Shown: positions 24,401-32,324 of the stretch, one piece after another
How positions within the stretch are numbered: the first letter of the stretch is position 1
How the letters are laid out: every line of letters starts with the position of its first letter
Source: CAILZL01 sp050248275
Lineage (GTDB): Bacteria; Pseudomonadota; Gammaproteobacteria; Steroidobacterales; Steroidobacteraceae
Reading direction: 5' to 3'
Assembly (NCBI GenBank): GCA_050248275.1
Contig: JBFWSR010000009.1
Span: 70,082 to 134,081 of the forward strand
Length of the DNA stretch: 64,000 nt
Translations under genes and position numbers: made by a program
Notes under the pieces: generated by a model
The model's database searches: none
Seen by the model: only the letters and a program-made list of their open reading frames with translations
What the model was told of the DNA's origin: nothing

Positions 24401-27400
24401 TCAATCTGGCCAACCTCAAGATTCAAGATCGTGATGGCCAGCGGTTCCTGATCGTCGATAGCGGGGGGTCATTGCAGGTTGGAACAGCGACCACTGATGT
24501 GGTGGGTGATCGCGTACTGGATCGAATCCAGTTTGCCGATGGCTCGACAATGACTTGGGCTGAGGTCGTGGCTGCACTGGGCGTAGAAGTGTTGGGCACC
24601 GATACAGGATCGCCTACTGTCATCAGTGGCACCACTGCCAATGACCGTATTGTGGGCGGTACTGATGATGAAACCATCAACACCGGCGCCGGCGATGATC
24701 AACTCGACGGCGGTGCGGGTAATGATGTGATGAATGGGGGTGCTGGCAGCGATACCTATTTGTTCGGTGTCGGCAGCGGTCAGGACATCATCAATAATAC
24801 CGACATTGCAGTCGGTAAAGTAGATCGCTTGGTATTGGCTTCTACGCTGACGCCCTCACAAGTACAGTTTCTGCGTAGCGACAATGCGTTGGTAGTACAG
24901 CTTGTCAACAGCACAGACACACTGGTGGTCACTAACTACTTCAATGGCGCCGGTCTGGATCAGATCGTGTTTGCTAACGGCACGATTTATACACCGGCGA
25001 ATATTGTGCTGACGCCGTTTTCCAGCGTGCCCTCCATTGCCAACGATTGGGTTATTGGGACGTCTGGAAACGACACTATTGACGTACTCGCGGGTAACGA
25101 CACGGTGTTTGCCGGTGACGGCAACGATACGGTATTCGGTGGCAGCGGCAACGATACGCTTGACGGCGGTATGGGCAATGATTTTCTGGATGGCGGCACC
25201 GGGGTGGATCATCTAACAGGTGGTGCGGGTAATGACATTTACGTTGTAGATAATACGGGTGACGTTGTTGTGGAAAATGCCAGTGAAGGAACTGATCTTG
25301 TTCAATCCTCTATTACTTATACCTTGGGTGGCAATGTTGAGTATCTGACGCTGACGGGAACGGCTGCGATCAACGGTACCGGTAATGACATTGCCAATAT
25401 CATTACCGGCAATAGCGGAAACAATTATTTAACCGGTGCCGGAGGTAATGACACGCTCAATGGAGCGGATGGTAATGATGATCTGTGGGCGGGTAATGGC
25501 AGTGATTTCTTGTACGGAGGCAGCGGCAACGACTGGATGGTGGGAGACACCGAAAGTGATGAAGCCGGTTCAGGAAGCGACTTCATGGATGGTGGCGATG
25601 GCAATGACACGCTCTGGGGCGAAGCAGGTGCCGATACCTTGTATGGGGGTGACGGTAACGACACCTTGTTGGGGGATGGCAATGGCGTGAGTGTGGCTGC
25701 GCAGGGTGATGACTACCTGGATGGTGGTTCCGGTGATGACAGTCTATATGGGTATGGCGGCAACGATACACTGCTTGGCGGGACAGGTAACGACGCCATA
25801 TACGGAGGAAATGGAAATGATGCGCTTCAGGGTGGCGACGGTGATGACCGCTTGTATGGTGAAGGAGGAAATGATGTTTTGGACGGTGGCTCTGGTAACG
25901 ATACTTTATACGGTGTCGACAGTGGTGACACCGTACTGTTCGGTCGCGGCGATGGCAATGACTCCATTGATGGGCGCGTGATTCAGTTTAAGAGTGGCGT
26001 GTTACCTGATGACATCAAGATTGTTGCAGCAAAGGGCAATGACCTGACGCTATCCATCGTTGGAACGACTGACACAATCGCCATTCGAGATTACTTTAAT
26101 GTTGCAGGAGGTGTGACACTGACTCCGGTGCAGCTTAACTTTTCAGATGGTGGTAGTAGAGCAATTACCCCGGCATCTATGGCTGCCGATCTTGCTGCAT
26201 ATACTGCTTCAAGCCCTGGATCTGAAATTATTGTTGGCAATGATCTTGGTAATACCATTACCGGTTCTGTGTACGATGACCTGATAAATGGAAGAAAAGG
26301 CGCAGACACACAAATTGGTGGAGCTGGTAATGATATTTACGTCGTCGACATGGATGGTTCATTTGATACGAATGTTAGCTACAACAGTGATGATTCACGC
26401 CTTAGGAACTTTCAGGATTCAGTTGTTGAGGGTGCAGATGAAGGAGCCGATACATTGATTGCATATCATGTTTACTCGGCCACTCTTCCTGACAACGTTG
26501 AAAACATGATTGTTGATGGAGTGGCCAATTATACCGTGTGGAGGTGGGTCAGCAACGGATATTATGTGGATGACACGCGGAGAAAGTTTACTGGCAACGC
26601 GCTCGATAACGTGATCGATGCCAGGATGGCCGTAACCGAAGGAGTGGGCTCCATTACTGATAAATATAGTGGCAGCGGAGCAGGCGGAGAGATTGTCATT
26701 GATGGTGGGTTGGGTGCCGACACAATGATTGGCGGCGATTTGCCCACACGGTTCATTGTGGACAATGTCGGTGATACGGTGATCGCAGGTTCCTCAAATA
26801 GGGATCGTGTAGTTTCATCGGTGAACTATGTGTTGACTGGTGCTGTGGAATACCTAGATCTCGTGGGGTCTGCGGCAACTAGCGGTACTGGAAACACTCT
26901 GAATAACACAATAAATGGTTCATTAAATTCCGCAGCCAATATCCTTAGCGGAGGTGCTGGGGACGATACTTATATTGTGGGTGCCGGTGATGTTGTGATT
27001 GAGGGCATCGGAGAGGGTGCGGACACGATTCAGTCTGCGTCGGACTATACATTGGGCATTAATGTCGAAAATCTCATTTTGACTTCCGACTATTCATGGG
27101 GGACGGGCAATGCACTTGATAACGTGATTACTGGAAATAGCGGGACCAACTACCTAAATGGAAGGGCGGGCAATGACCGTTTGGTTGGCGGTTCTGGAAT
27201 CGATACGTATTTTGGCTTCGGCATTGGCAGTGGAAACGACGTCATCGTCGATAACGGCATCTCAATGGTCGAATTTTCCGAATCGACGCTTCACGTAGAC
27301 GATTTGCAATTTACTCGGTCTGGAGATGATTTGCGAATTGGAATATCTCCCAGCGATTCTATTACTCTGCAAGACTGGTTCGGTGCAAGCGGTAACAGAA

Positions 27401-30039
27401 TAGGTACGCTGTCCCTCACGGAGAATGGCGAGATGTTTCGGTACACGACGGATCAAATAGAGAGCCGTGCGGCCGGAGTAAATTCTGCTCCAGTTGTTTG
27501 GTACTCGGGACTCGGGCTTAACGTGGAAGCGCTGTTGGGATTTGAGTATGGGGTGCCGGTTAATACTTTTATGGATATCGAGTCTCAGCATTCGTTGACC
27601 TATGGCGCAACGATGTCCGATGGATCGGCGTTGCCGTCGTGGTTTGGGTTTGATGCAACCACGGGTGCTTTTTCCGGTGTGCCACCAGAGGCAATGATCG
27701 GTGTGCCATTGAGTATTGCCATTACGGCAACCGATGCCGGCGGCCTGACATCATTTACGTCATTGGAAGTAACAGTTACGCCTCCGTCAATTCGAGGAAC
27801 TGCGGGCAATGATATGCTGACGGGAGATGCAGGTGACAACGTTATTTATGGGTTAGAAGGCGATGATTCGCTCAATGGATTGGACGGTAATGATCAGCTT
27901 TACGGCGGTGTGGGCAACGACGCTTCCTTCGGCGGTGCGGGTGATGACTACATCGATGACTACGAGGGCGGTGATGATTTGTTGGATGGTGGCACGGGTG
28001 CGGACGAGATGTACGGCGGGCAAGGAGACGATACCTACGTCGTTAACGATGTGGGAGACTATCTGTGGGAGGAGGAAAACGAAGGAATCGATACAGTCAA
28101 GTCGTCTATTACTTACACTTTAGACGGAAACGTTGAGAATCTGACTTTGACCGGATCAGCCGCTATCAATGGAATCGGCAATGAACTGGACAATATTCTC
28201 ACTGGTAATAGCGGTAACAACACACTGTACGGCCTGGATGGCGATGACACACTGGATGGTGGCAGCGCGGGCACGGATTCTTTGCGTGGCGGATTAGGAA
28301 ACGACACCTACATCGTGTCTCGCAGCTCCGGCATTTCGATCACAGAAAATTCCAATGAAGGTATCGACGCCGTTAATGCGTCGGTGACCTATACCCTGGG
28401 TAGTAATCTTGAGAACTTGGTGTTGACTGGGACATCGGCCATCAACGGTACCGGAAATTCGCTAGCCAACAGCATCATCGGCAATAGCGCCAACAATACA
28501 TTGAGTGGCGGGACGGGTGCTGACACCATGGCCGGTGGCGCAGGCAACGACACATACGTAGTGGATAACGCTGGCGATGTTGTCATTGAGAACGTCAGCG
28601 AAGGAACCGATCTGGTGCAGTCATCGGTTACCTATACGTTGTCGGCCAATGTTGAAAACCTGACGTTGACGGGGAGTTCGGCCATTAACGGTACGGGCAA
28701 TGCACTCGATAACGTGCTGACGGGCAACAGTGGTAACAACACGCTTACCGGCGGTGATGGTAACGATACCTTGGATGGTGGTTCCGGTTCGGACACGATG
28801 TTGGGGGGTTTAGGCAACGATACATACGTGGTTGCTCAGACCGGCGATGTGGTTACAGAGAATGCCAACGAAGGAACCGACCTCGTTCAATCCTCGATTA
28901 CCTATACCTTGGGCAGCAATGTTGAAAATCTGACGTTGACGGGTACTAGTGCGATCAACGGTACGGGCAACAACCTCGATAACATTCTCACTGGCAATAG
29001 CGCCAATAACACGCTGACGGGCGGTGCCGGTAACGACATCATCGACGGAGGTTCCGGAACAGACACAATGGTGGGAGGTACGGGAGATGACGTCTACTTT
29101 GTGAATGTGTCTGGAGATGTGACGACTGAGAACGCCAATGAAGGTATCGATACAGTCAATTCGTCGGTCACCCGAACGCTTGCCGCAAATATTGAATTGT
29201 TGTTCCTTACTGGAACATCTGCCATTAACGGGACAGGCAACACACTGGCCAATCTCTTGCGAGGTAATACAGCCAACAACACCTTGGCGGGTGCAGGTGG
29301 CACCGACATTCTGGAGGGTGGTGCAGGGAACGATGTGCTGTCCAATACTTCGGGCAATACGTTGCTCAATGGTGGTGCTGGTACCGACACGCTCACCGGC
29401 GCCGGCAACAATGATTTGCTGATTGGCGGCGCAGGCAATGATGCCATCACAACCGGCCAAGGTGCCGACATTATCGCCTTTAATAAAGGTGATGGTCAGG
29501 ACACCGTGGCGGTCAGCACCACTAAGGACAACACGTTATCCATCGGCGGCGGTACCAACTATGCGGACCTAGTGTTCCAGAAGAGCGGCAGCAACCTGAT
29601 CCTAAAAGTCGGCGCGTCGGATCAAATTACCTTCACCAACTACTACGCCAGCACGAGTAATCGCAGCGTGAATACCTTGCAAGTGGTTTTGGAGGGCAGC
29701 ACGGACTACAACGCGAACTCAACCGATGCGATGTACAACAAGAAGGTGGAAACCTTCGATTTCGGTGGTCTGGTTGCGGCGTTTGATGCTGCATTGGTGG
29801 CCAATCCATCGCTAACCAGTTGGTCGCTAAGCAACGCACTTCTCGCTCAATACCTGAGTGGCAGCGATACGGCAGCAATGGGCGGTGATCTTGCCTATCA
29901 GTACGGACGATATGGCAATGAAGCCAATGTATCGTACACACCGGCCATTGGCATCCTGGGATCAACCAGCTTCGGTACGGCTGCGCAGACCCTTCAGGCA
30001 CTAGCCAGCTTGCAGGACAGTTCGCCGAGATTGAGTTAG
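21475..30039 (+). CDS. Giant RTX lipase (class 3 lipase domain plus calcium-binding repeats)
   Basis: A 2854-residue protein. Residues 1-230 are a class 3 (alpha/beta hydrolase) lipase domain with VFAFKGSDHAENWWSD as oxyanion region and nucleophile motif GHSLGGG (Ser139). A hydrophobic Gly-rich stretch follows (TATVLSGGVASVFLGGG). RTX nonapeptide repeats run from about residue 655 in several blocks, with HCBP-related segments (INLQFSDGQTLTLAQLVG) and a He_PIG/Ig-like segment near 2005-2105. At least six NVENLTLTGSSAINGTGN-type units occur. The last 180 residues form a C-terminal region (DLAYQYGRYG, FGTAAQTLQALASLQ) of the kind found in T1SS substrates. Likely a secreted phospholipase or lipase acting on membranes. 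Confidence 0.9.
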   Translation: MAAITALNAGYFSAEAYEPIGDANLGSALSGWTELTALAGATKADGTRVPAEQIIGSAEIANQYRVFVNTESHQIVFAFKGSDHAENWWSDIANSGASAYDRLQDQSIRSQANVAYDLLTTTSLYSQYAGYQIVTVGHSLGGGMAQSFALERRLDGFGVNSLPISDQVRDELSAEGKTVASYSHTFIDTYVKGDIARSFYATRDLLGGGDYLDANPTYLESNYLAAELGMLTATVLSGGVASVFLGGGMVAAAGKAHTLDAYQEAVKKYVVGAGGELVLASQAPAADTDLVKSQATATAGGTTVEVEAGHGGIQYPSVSASEAKMQQIVDVVLGSTPLVAGSDTASTTRVLGDGSLKLSSYGWESPDGSGGYYVDHPNTGISQTITFDANGRTKSIETVGQLGTAVEQIPVSVKFTYYASGALKTAVILHKTTQQYTAYSSYSTQTAFSYSEAGVLTGYYTQTLTEYSDGSFLHSPVKTPAGPSGIGDIYIWDTADPELVAALVQQSQDWGYSGNLVIFGYGGSTPGNHAQQISDLSNRAGSSIWNVVPGVVDQNGNHESFVSLANDQLLFYASPGYSMTAYSIPPGGYASPDLGGFTGPQVVWAGGVSDTSMFIQKMYFNGQIRTPIYRQDNFLDYQSNGYNALFWHVIGYNLTGGEGDDSIGGDTQDNVLDGGNGDDHLAGGAGADSLLGGAGKDFLWGDAGADTLVGGRGDDYLEGDSSSTAAASQGNDYLDGGDGNDVLIGDGGNDTLLGGVGNDTLDGGNGDDILNGGAGNDAIYGGAGNDIIYAGAGTDYLSGDAGNDTYIFSSSDLQPVNNVIDTVVDTQGNDKIIITDGWAMDDLVLSGVTASTVQIRNTSGSVALSIANSNINLQFSDGQTLTLAQLVGQRRQGAVNVTTTTANAILLGGYDNDSITALGANATLSGGLGNDQLIGSASENTTFLYSRGDNNDSLGDHSTQAADGSGPINTLVLSDINLANLKIQDRDGQRFLIVDSGGSLQVGTATTDVVGDRVLDRIQFADGSTMTWAEVVAALGVEVLGTDTGSPTVISGTTANDRIVGGTDDETINTGAGDDQLDGGAGNDVMNGGAGSDTYLFGVGSGQDIINNTDIAVGKVDRLVLASTLTPSQVQFLRSDNALVVQLVNSTDTLVVTNYFNGAGLDQIVFANGTIYTPANIVLTPFSSVPSIANDWVIGTSGNDTIDVLAGNDTVFAGDGNDTVFGGSGNDTLDGGMGNDFLDGGTGVDHLTGGAGNDIYVVDNTGDVVVENASEGTDLVQSSITYTLGGNVEYLTLTGTAAINGTGNDIANIITGNSGNNYLTGAGGNDTLNGADGNDDLWAGNGSDFLYGGSGNDWMVGDTESDEAGSGSDFMDGGDGNDTLWGEAGADTLYGGDGNDTLLGDGNGVSVAAQGDDYLDGGSGDDSLYGYGGNDTLLGGTGNDAIYGGNGNDALQGGDGDDRLYGEGGNDVLDGGSGNDTLYGVDSGDTVLFGRGDGNDSIDGRVIQFKSGVLPDDIKIVAAKGNDLTLSIVGTTDTIAIRDYFNVAGGVTLTPVQLNFSDGGSRAITPASMAADLAAYTASSPGSEIIVGNDLGNTITGSVYDDLINGRKGADTQIGGAGNDIYVVDMDGSFDTNVSYNSDDSRLRNFQDSVVEGADEGADTLIAYHVYSATLPDNVENMIVDGVANYTVWRWVSNGYYVDDTRRKFTGNALDNVIDARMAVTEGVGSITDKYSGSGAGGEIVIDGGLGADTMIGGDLPTRFIVDNVGDTVIAGSSNRDRVVSSVNYVLTGAVEYLDLVGSAATSGTGNTLNNTINGSLNSAANILSGGAGDDTYIVGAGDVVIEGIGEGADTIQSASDYTLGINVENLILTSDYSWGTGNALDNVITGNSGTNYLNGRAGNDRLVGGSGIDTYFGFGIGSGNDVIVDNGISMVEFSESTLHVDDLQFTRSGDDLRIGISPSDSITLQDWFGASGNRIGTLSLTENGEMFRYTTDQIESRAAGVNSAPVVWYSGLGLNVEALLGFEYGVPVNTFMDIESQHSLTYGATMSDGSALPSWFGFDATTGAFSGVPPEAMIGVPLSIAITATDAGGLTSFTSLEVTVTPPSIRGTAGNDMLTGDAGDNVIYGLEGDDSLNGLDGNDQLYGGVGNDASFGGAGDDYIDDYEGGDDLLDGGTGADEMYGGQGDDTYVVNDVGDYLWEEENEGIDTVKSSITYTLDGNVENLTLTGSAAINGIGNELDNILTGNSGNNTLYGLDGDDTLDGGSAGTDSLRGGLGNDTYIVSRSSGISITENSNEGIDAVNASVTYTLGSNLENLVLTGTSAINGTGNSLANSIIGNSANNTLSGGTGADTMAGGAGNDTYVVDNAGDVVIENVSEGTDLVQSSVTYTLSANVENLTLTGSSAINGTGNALDNVLTGNSGNNTLTGGDGNDTLDGGSGSDTMLGGLGNDTYVVAQTGDVVTENANEGTDLVQSSITYTLGSNVENLTLTGTSAINGTGNNLDNILTGNSANNTLTGGAGNDIIDGGSGTDTMVGGTGDDVYFVNVSGDVTTENANEGIDTVNSSVTRTLAANIELLFLTGTSAINGTGNTLANLLRGNTANNTLAGAGGTDILEGGAGNDVLSNTSGNTLLNGGAGTDTLTGAGNNDLLIGGAGNDAITTGQGADIIAFNKGDGQDTVAVSTTKDNTLSIGGGTNYADLVFQKSGSNLILKVGASDQITFTNYYASTSNRSVNTLQVVLEGSTDYNANSTDAMYNKKVETFDFGGLVAAFDAALVANPSLTSWSLSNALLAQYLSGSDTAAMGGDLAYQYGRYGNEANVSYTPAIGILGSTSFGTAAQTLQALASLQDSSPRLS

Positions 30040-30070
30040 CGACAAGCGCCACGGATGGCTGGTAAGGGTC

Positions 30071-30224
30071 GTTCATGCAAAAATAACCCGCTACGCCAGC
30101 CGCGCCGCCCATTCGGCGGCGATGTTTGCCGCCAGTGTGGGTACGGCTGCGTCAGCTGCCTCACTTGTTGAGGTATCGCGGCGGTTGCCGTCGATTTCGA
30201 TGGCGTATAGCACCAGTGCGGCGA
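30071..30224 (-). pseudogene. Duplicate 3' fragment of the hydrogenase maturation protease gene
   Basis: About 154 bases match 31825-31978 at roughly 90 percent. Read on the minus strand they encode LVLYAIEIDGNRRD, then AAVPTLAANIAAEWAARLA and a stop, the same C-terminal segment as the intact protease gene (ATLVLYAIEIDGNHRD...). The fragment is in direct orientation with the intact copy and lies 32 bases after the RTX lipase stop. It records a duplication at the right edge of the island. Confidence 0.8.
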
Positions 30225-30313
30225 GGTTGGTTTTACTGAATATGCTGGACAATAAACACTCATGAATTTCCGTCAGTTATGGGGTTGGCGGACGTAACGG
30301 TGACATGGGTGTG

Positions 30314-30332
30314 ACCTGCCAAGCTGGCAGGT
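30314..30332. repeat. 8-bp hairpin upstream of the Fic gene
   Basis: ACCTGCCA and TGGCAGGT flank AGC. It lies between the RTX lipase and Fic genes and could be a terminator stem or a regulatory dyad; no T-run follows. The remaining bases of 30225-30352 show no gene. Confidence 0.35.
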
Positions 30333-30352
30333 GTTTGAGTGGTATTTCTCTT

Positions 30353-30406
30353 TTATCGCTCATTTTTTAACCGTTAGTGAGCGATAAAATGCTAGATTAT
30401 CGCTCA
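30353..30406 (+). promoter_or_regulatory. Triple TTATCGCTCA operator before the Fic gene
   Basis: Three exact copies of TTATCGCTCA: forward at 30353-30362, reverse at 30378-30387 and forward at 30397-30406, the last overlapping the start codon. Binding here would block transcription or translation start. The Fic protein has a C-terminal winged-helix-like domain, so autoregulation is likely. Confidence 0.65.
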
Positions 30407-31530
30407 TGACATGGAACTGGCAGGAATCCGACTGGCCTGATTTTCGCTTCCAGCCCGAACGACTGGCGGCGCGGGAGACCGTATTCCTGCGTCAGAGCGG
30501 GGTGGTGGTCGGCACGGTCAAACACCTGCCGGATGAGGAGCGCCTGCCGCTGGTCATCGACCTGTTCAGCACCGAGGCACTCAAGACCTCGGAAATCGAA
30601 GGCGAACTGCTGGATCGCGACAGCGTCCAGTTATCGCTGCGTCGCCAGTTCGGTTTGCAGACCGACAATCGTCGCGTGGCTCCTGCCGAGCAGGGCATCG
30701 CTCAGGTCCTGTCTGACCTCTACCGGCATTTTGCCCAACCGCTCGACGAGCAAACCCTGTTTCAGTGGCATGGTTGGTTGATGCAGGGACGAACCGATCT
30801 CAATAATGTTGGCTCATACCGCACCCATGCCGAACCGATGCAGCTGGTGTCGGGCACAATTCATCAGCCGAAGGTGCATTTTGAAGCACCGCCGTCGTCG
30901 CAAGTCCCTGCCGAGATGAAGCGCTTCTGCCACTGGTTCAATGACACGGCTCCCGTCGGCAAGCATCCGCTGCCTGCACTGACACGCGCAGGCATTGCGC
31001 ATCTGTATTACGAGTGCATCCATCCGTTTGAGGATGGCAATGGCCGTATCGGTCGCGCCATTGCCGAGAAAGCATTGGCGCAAGGTGCTGGCCAGCCGAG
31101 CTTGACCGCATTGTCATTGATGATTCAGAAAAAGCGGTCGGAGTATTACGACCAGCTTGAAGCAGCCAACAAGAAACTTGAGGCCGATGAGTGGCTTCAC
31201 TGGTTTGCCGACACTGTATTGGTCGCGCAGGATTACACCTTGCACTGGTTGGATTTCCTGTTGGCAAAGACCAGGCTGCTTGACCGTCTGCGCGGCCAAA
31301 TCAACGAACGTCAGGAAAAGGCCTTGCTACGCATGATGCGCGAAGGGCCGGACGGTTTCCGTGGCGGACTTTCTGCGAGTAACTACACGTCTATCACGGG
31401 CGCGCCAGCAGCAACGGCGCGCCGTGATCTTGCGCATCTGGTTGAGCTTGGGGCGTTGGTGAGAACCGGCCAGCTCAAGGGAACGAGATATTGGCTGCCG
31501 TTCAAAAGGCAGGATGATGCGGATGAATAA
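30406..31530 (+). CDS. Fic-family AMP-transferase-like protein with DUF4172 N-terminus and winged helix
   Basis: A 374-residue protein. The N-terminus WNWQESDWPDFRF is DUF4172-like. TSEIEG (T61-G66) matches the inhibitory S/TxxxE(G/N) helix of class II Fic proteins. The catalytic motif HPFEDGNGRIGR starts at His206. A C-terminal winged-helix-like region (SITGAPAATARRDLAHLVELGAL) precedes the end. Fic proteins transfer AMP or related groups to target proteins; the target here is unknown. The gene sits between two direct copies of the hydrogenase-protease 3' end and has an operator of three identical sites, which suggests a self-regulated mobile cargo gene. Confidence 0.9.
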   Translation: MTWNWQESDWPDFRFQPERLAARETVFLRQSGVVVGTVKHLPDEERLPLVIDLFSTEALKTSEIEGELLDRDSVQLSLRRQFGLQTDNRRVAPAEQGIAQVLSDLYRHFAQPLDEQTLFQWHGWLMQGRTDLNNVGSYRTHAEPMQLVSGTIHQPKVHFEAPPSSQVPAEMKRFCHWFNDTAPVGKHPLPALTRAGIAHLYYECIHPFEDGNGRIGRAIAEKALAQGAGQPSLTALSLMIQKKRSEYYDQLEAANKKLEADEWLHWFADTVLVAQDYTLHWLDFLLAKTRLLDRLRGQINERQEKALLRMMREGPDGFRGGLSASNYTSITGAPAATARRDLAHLVELGALVRTGQLKGTRYWLPFKRQDDADE

Positions 31531-31606
31531 TATTCAGGTCGCAGAAGAGAAGTGCCGCCACGCCCGGCTATTTTTCAGCTATCGCAGGAAAGAGGATTTT
31601 TGTTGG

Positions 31607-31744
31607 TTAGACATTGCCGTCATCAGTCAACAGGATGAATAACCGCGAACAGAGTTGCATGATTTCTGTGGCGTTCTCTTTGGTAATGCTGAAAGGATCA
31701 ATGCCTTGATCGACCAAATGTTCGTCAAAAATAAAGCCCACCAT
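31607..31744 (-). CDS. Possible 45-residue protein, unknown
   Basis: A minus-strand frame starting MVGFIFDEHLVDQGID and ending LLTDDGNV. The residue composition looks protein-like but there is no clear ribosome site, no neighbour in the same operon and no family I recognise. It may be a remnant. The rest of 31531-31844 shows nothing else apart from the start of the protease 3' repeat at 31825. Confidence 0.3.
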   Translation of the reverse strand: MVGFIFDEHLVDQGIDPFSITKENATEIMQLCSRLFILLTDDGNV

Positions 31745-31844
31745 CTATGCAGATCAAATTCCTACGCATAGATATGCTGTAGATCAGTTTGCAGCCTTGA
31801 CCACCAATCATTTTGACGACTATCGTTCACGCAAAAATAACCGG

Positions 31845-32324
31845 CTACGCCAGCCGCGCTGCCAATTCGGCGGCGATGTTTGTTGCCAGTATGGGTACGG
31901 CTGCGCCAGCCGCCTTACTTGTTGAGGCATCGCGGTGGTTGCCGTCGATTTCGATGGCGTATAGCACCAGTGTGGCGGGTAATGCATCGAGGGCGCGCGC
32001 CAGGGAGAGTGCCGAGGCGACGCCGAGGCCGTGGCTGGATACCCGCATGTCGTTTTCGATTCGTTCGATGTTGTCTATGCGATGAATGGCGCCGGGTGTG
32101 TGATGACTTTTGATGGCATCGACGAGAATCGCGATGTCTGCATCTTGCAGGTGCTGGATGAGTTGTGGGCCGGGCCGGTCGAGCGTCAGCAGGCTGATTT
32201 CACAGGAGGTGCCGGATGAAAGACGTTGTAGCTGTTCGCTATGGCGCAGCGCGTCGATGACCCGCCAGCCGATTTGATCGTCGCCCAGCGGCGAGCCGAT
32301 GCCCATGATGCGAATGCGGGTCAC
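31845..32324 (-). CDS. Hydrogenase large-subunit maturation protease
   Basis: A 159-residue HyaD/HybD-family endopeptidase. Features are the N-terminal GIGSPLGDDQIGW (metal-binding acidic residue after the GxGxxxxxDD block), VDAIKS around residue 70, and SSHGLG with the second-half histidine. It removes the C-terminal peptide of the large subunit after the DPCxxCxxH motif once Ni is inserted. Its start overlaps the large-subunit stop, so it is the last gene of the operon. Its last 50 codons are duplicated at 30071-30224. Confidence 0.9.
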   Translation of the reverse strand: MTRIRIMGIGSPLGDDQIGWRVIDALRHSEQLQRLSSGTSCEISLLTLDRPGPQLIQHLQDADIAILVDAIKSHHTPGAIHRIDNIERIENDMRVSSHGLGVASALSLARALDALPATLVLYAIEIDGNHRDASTSKAAGAAVPILATNIAAELAARLA

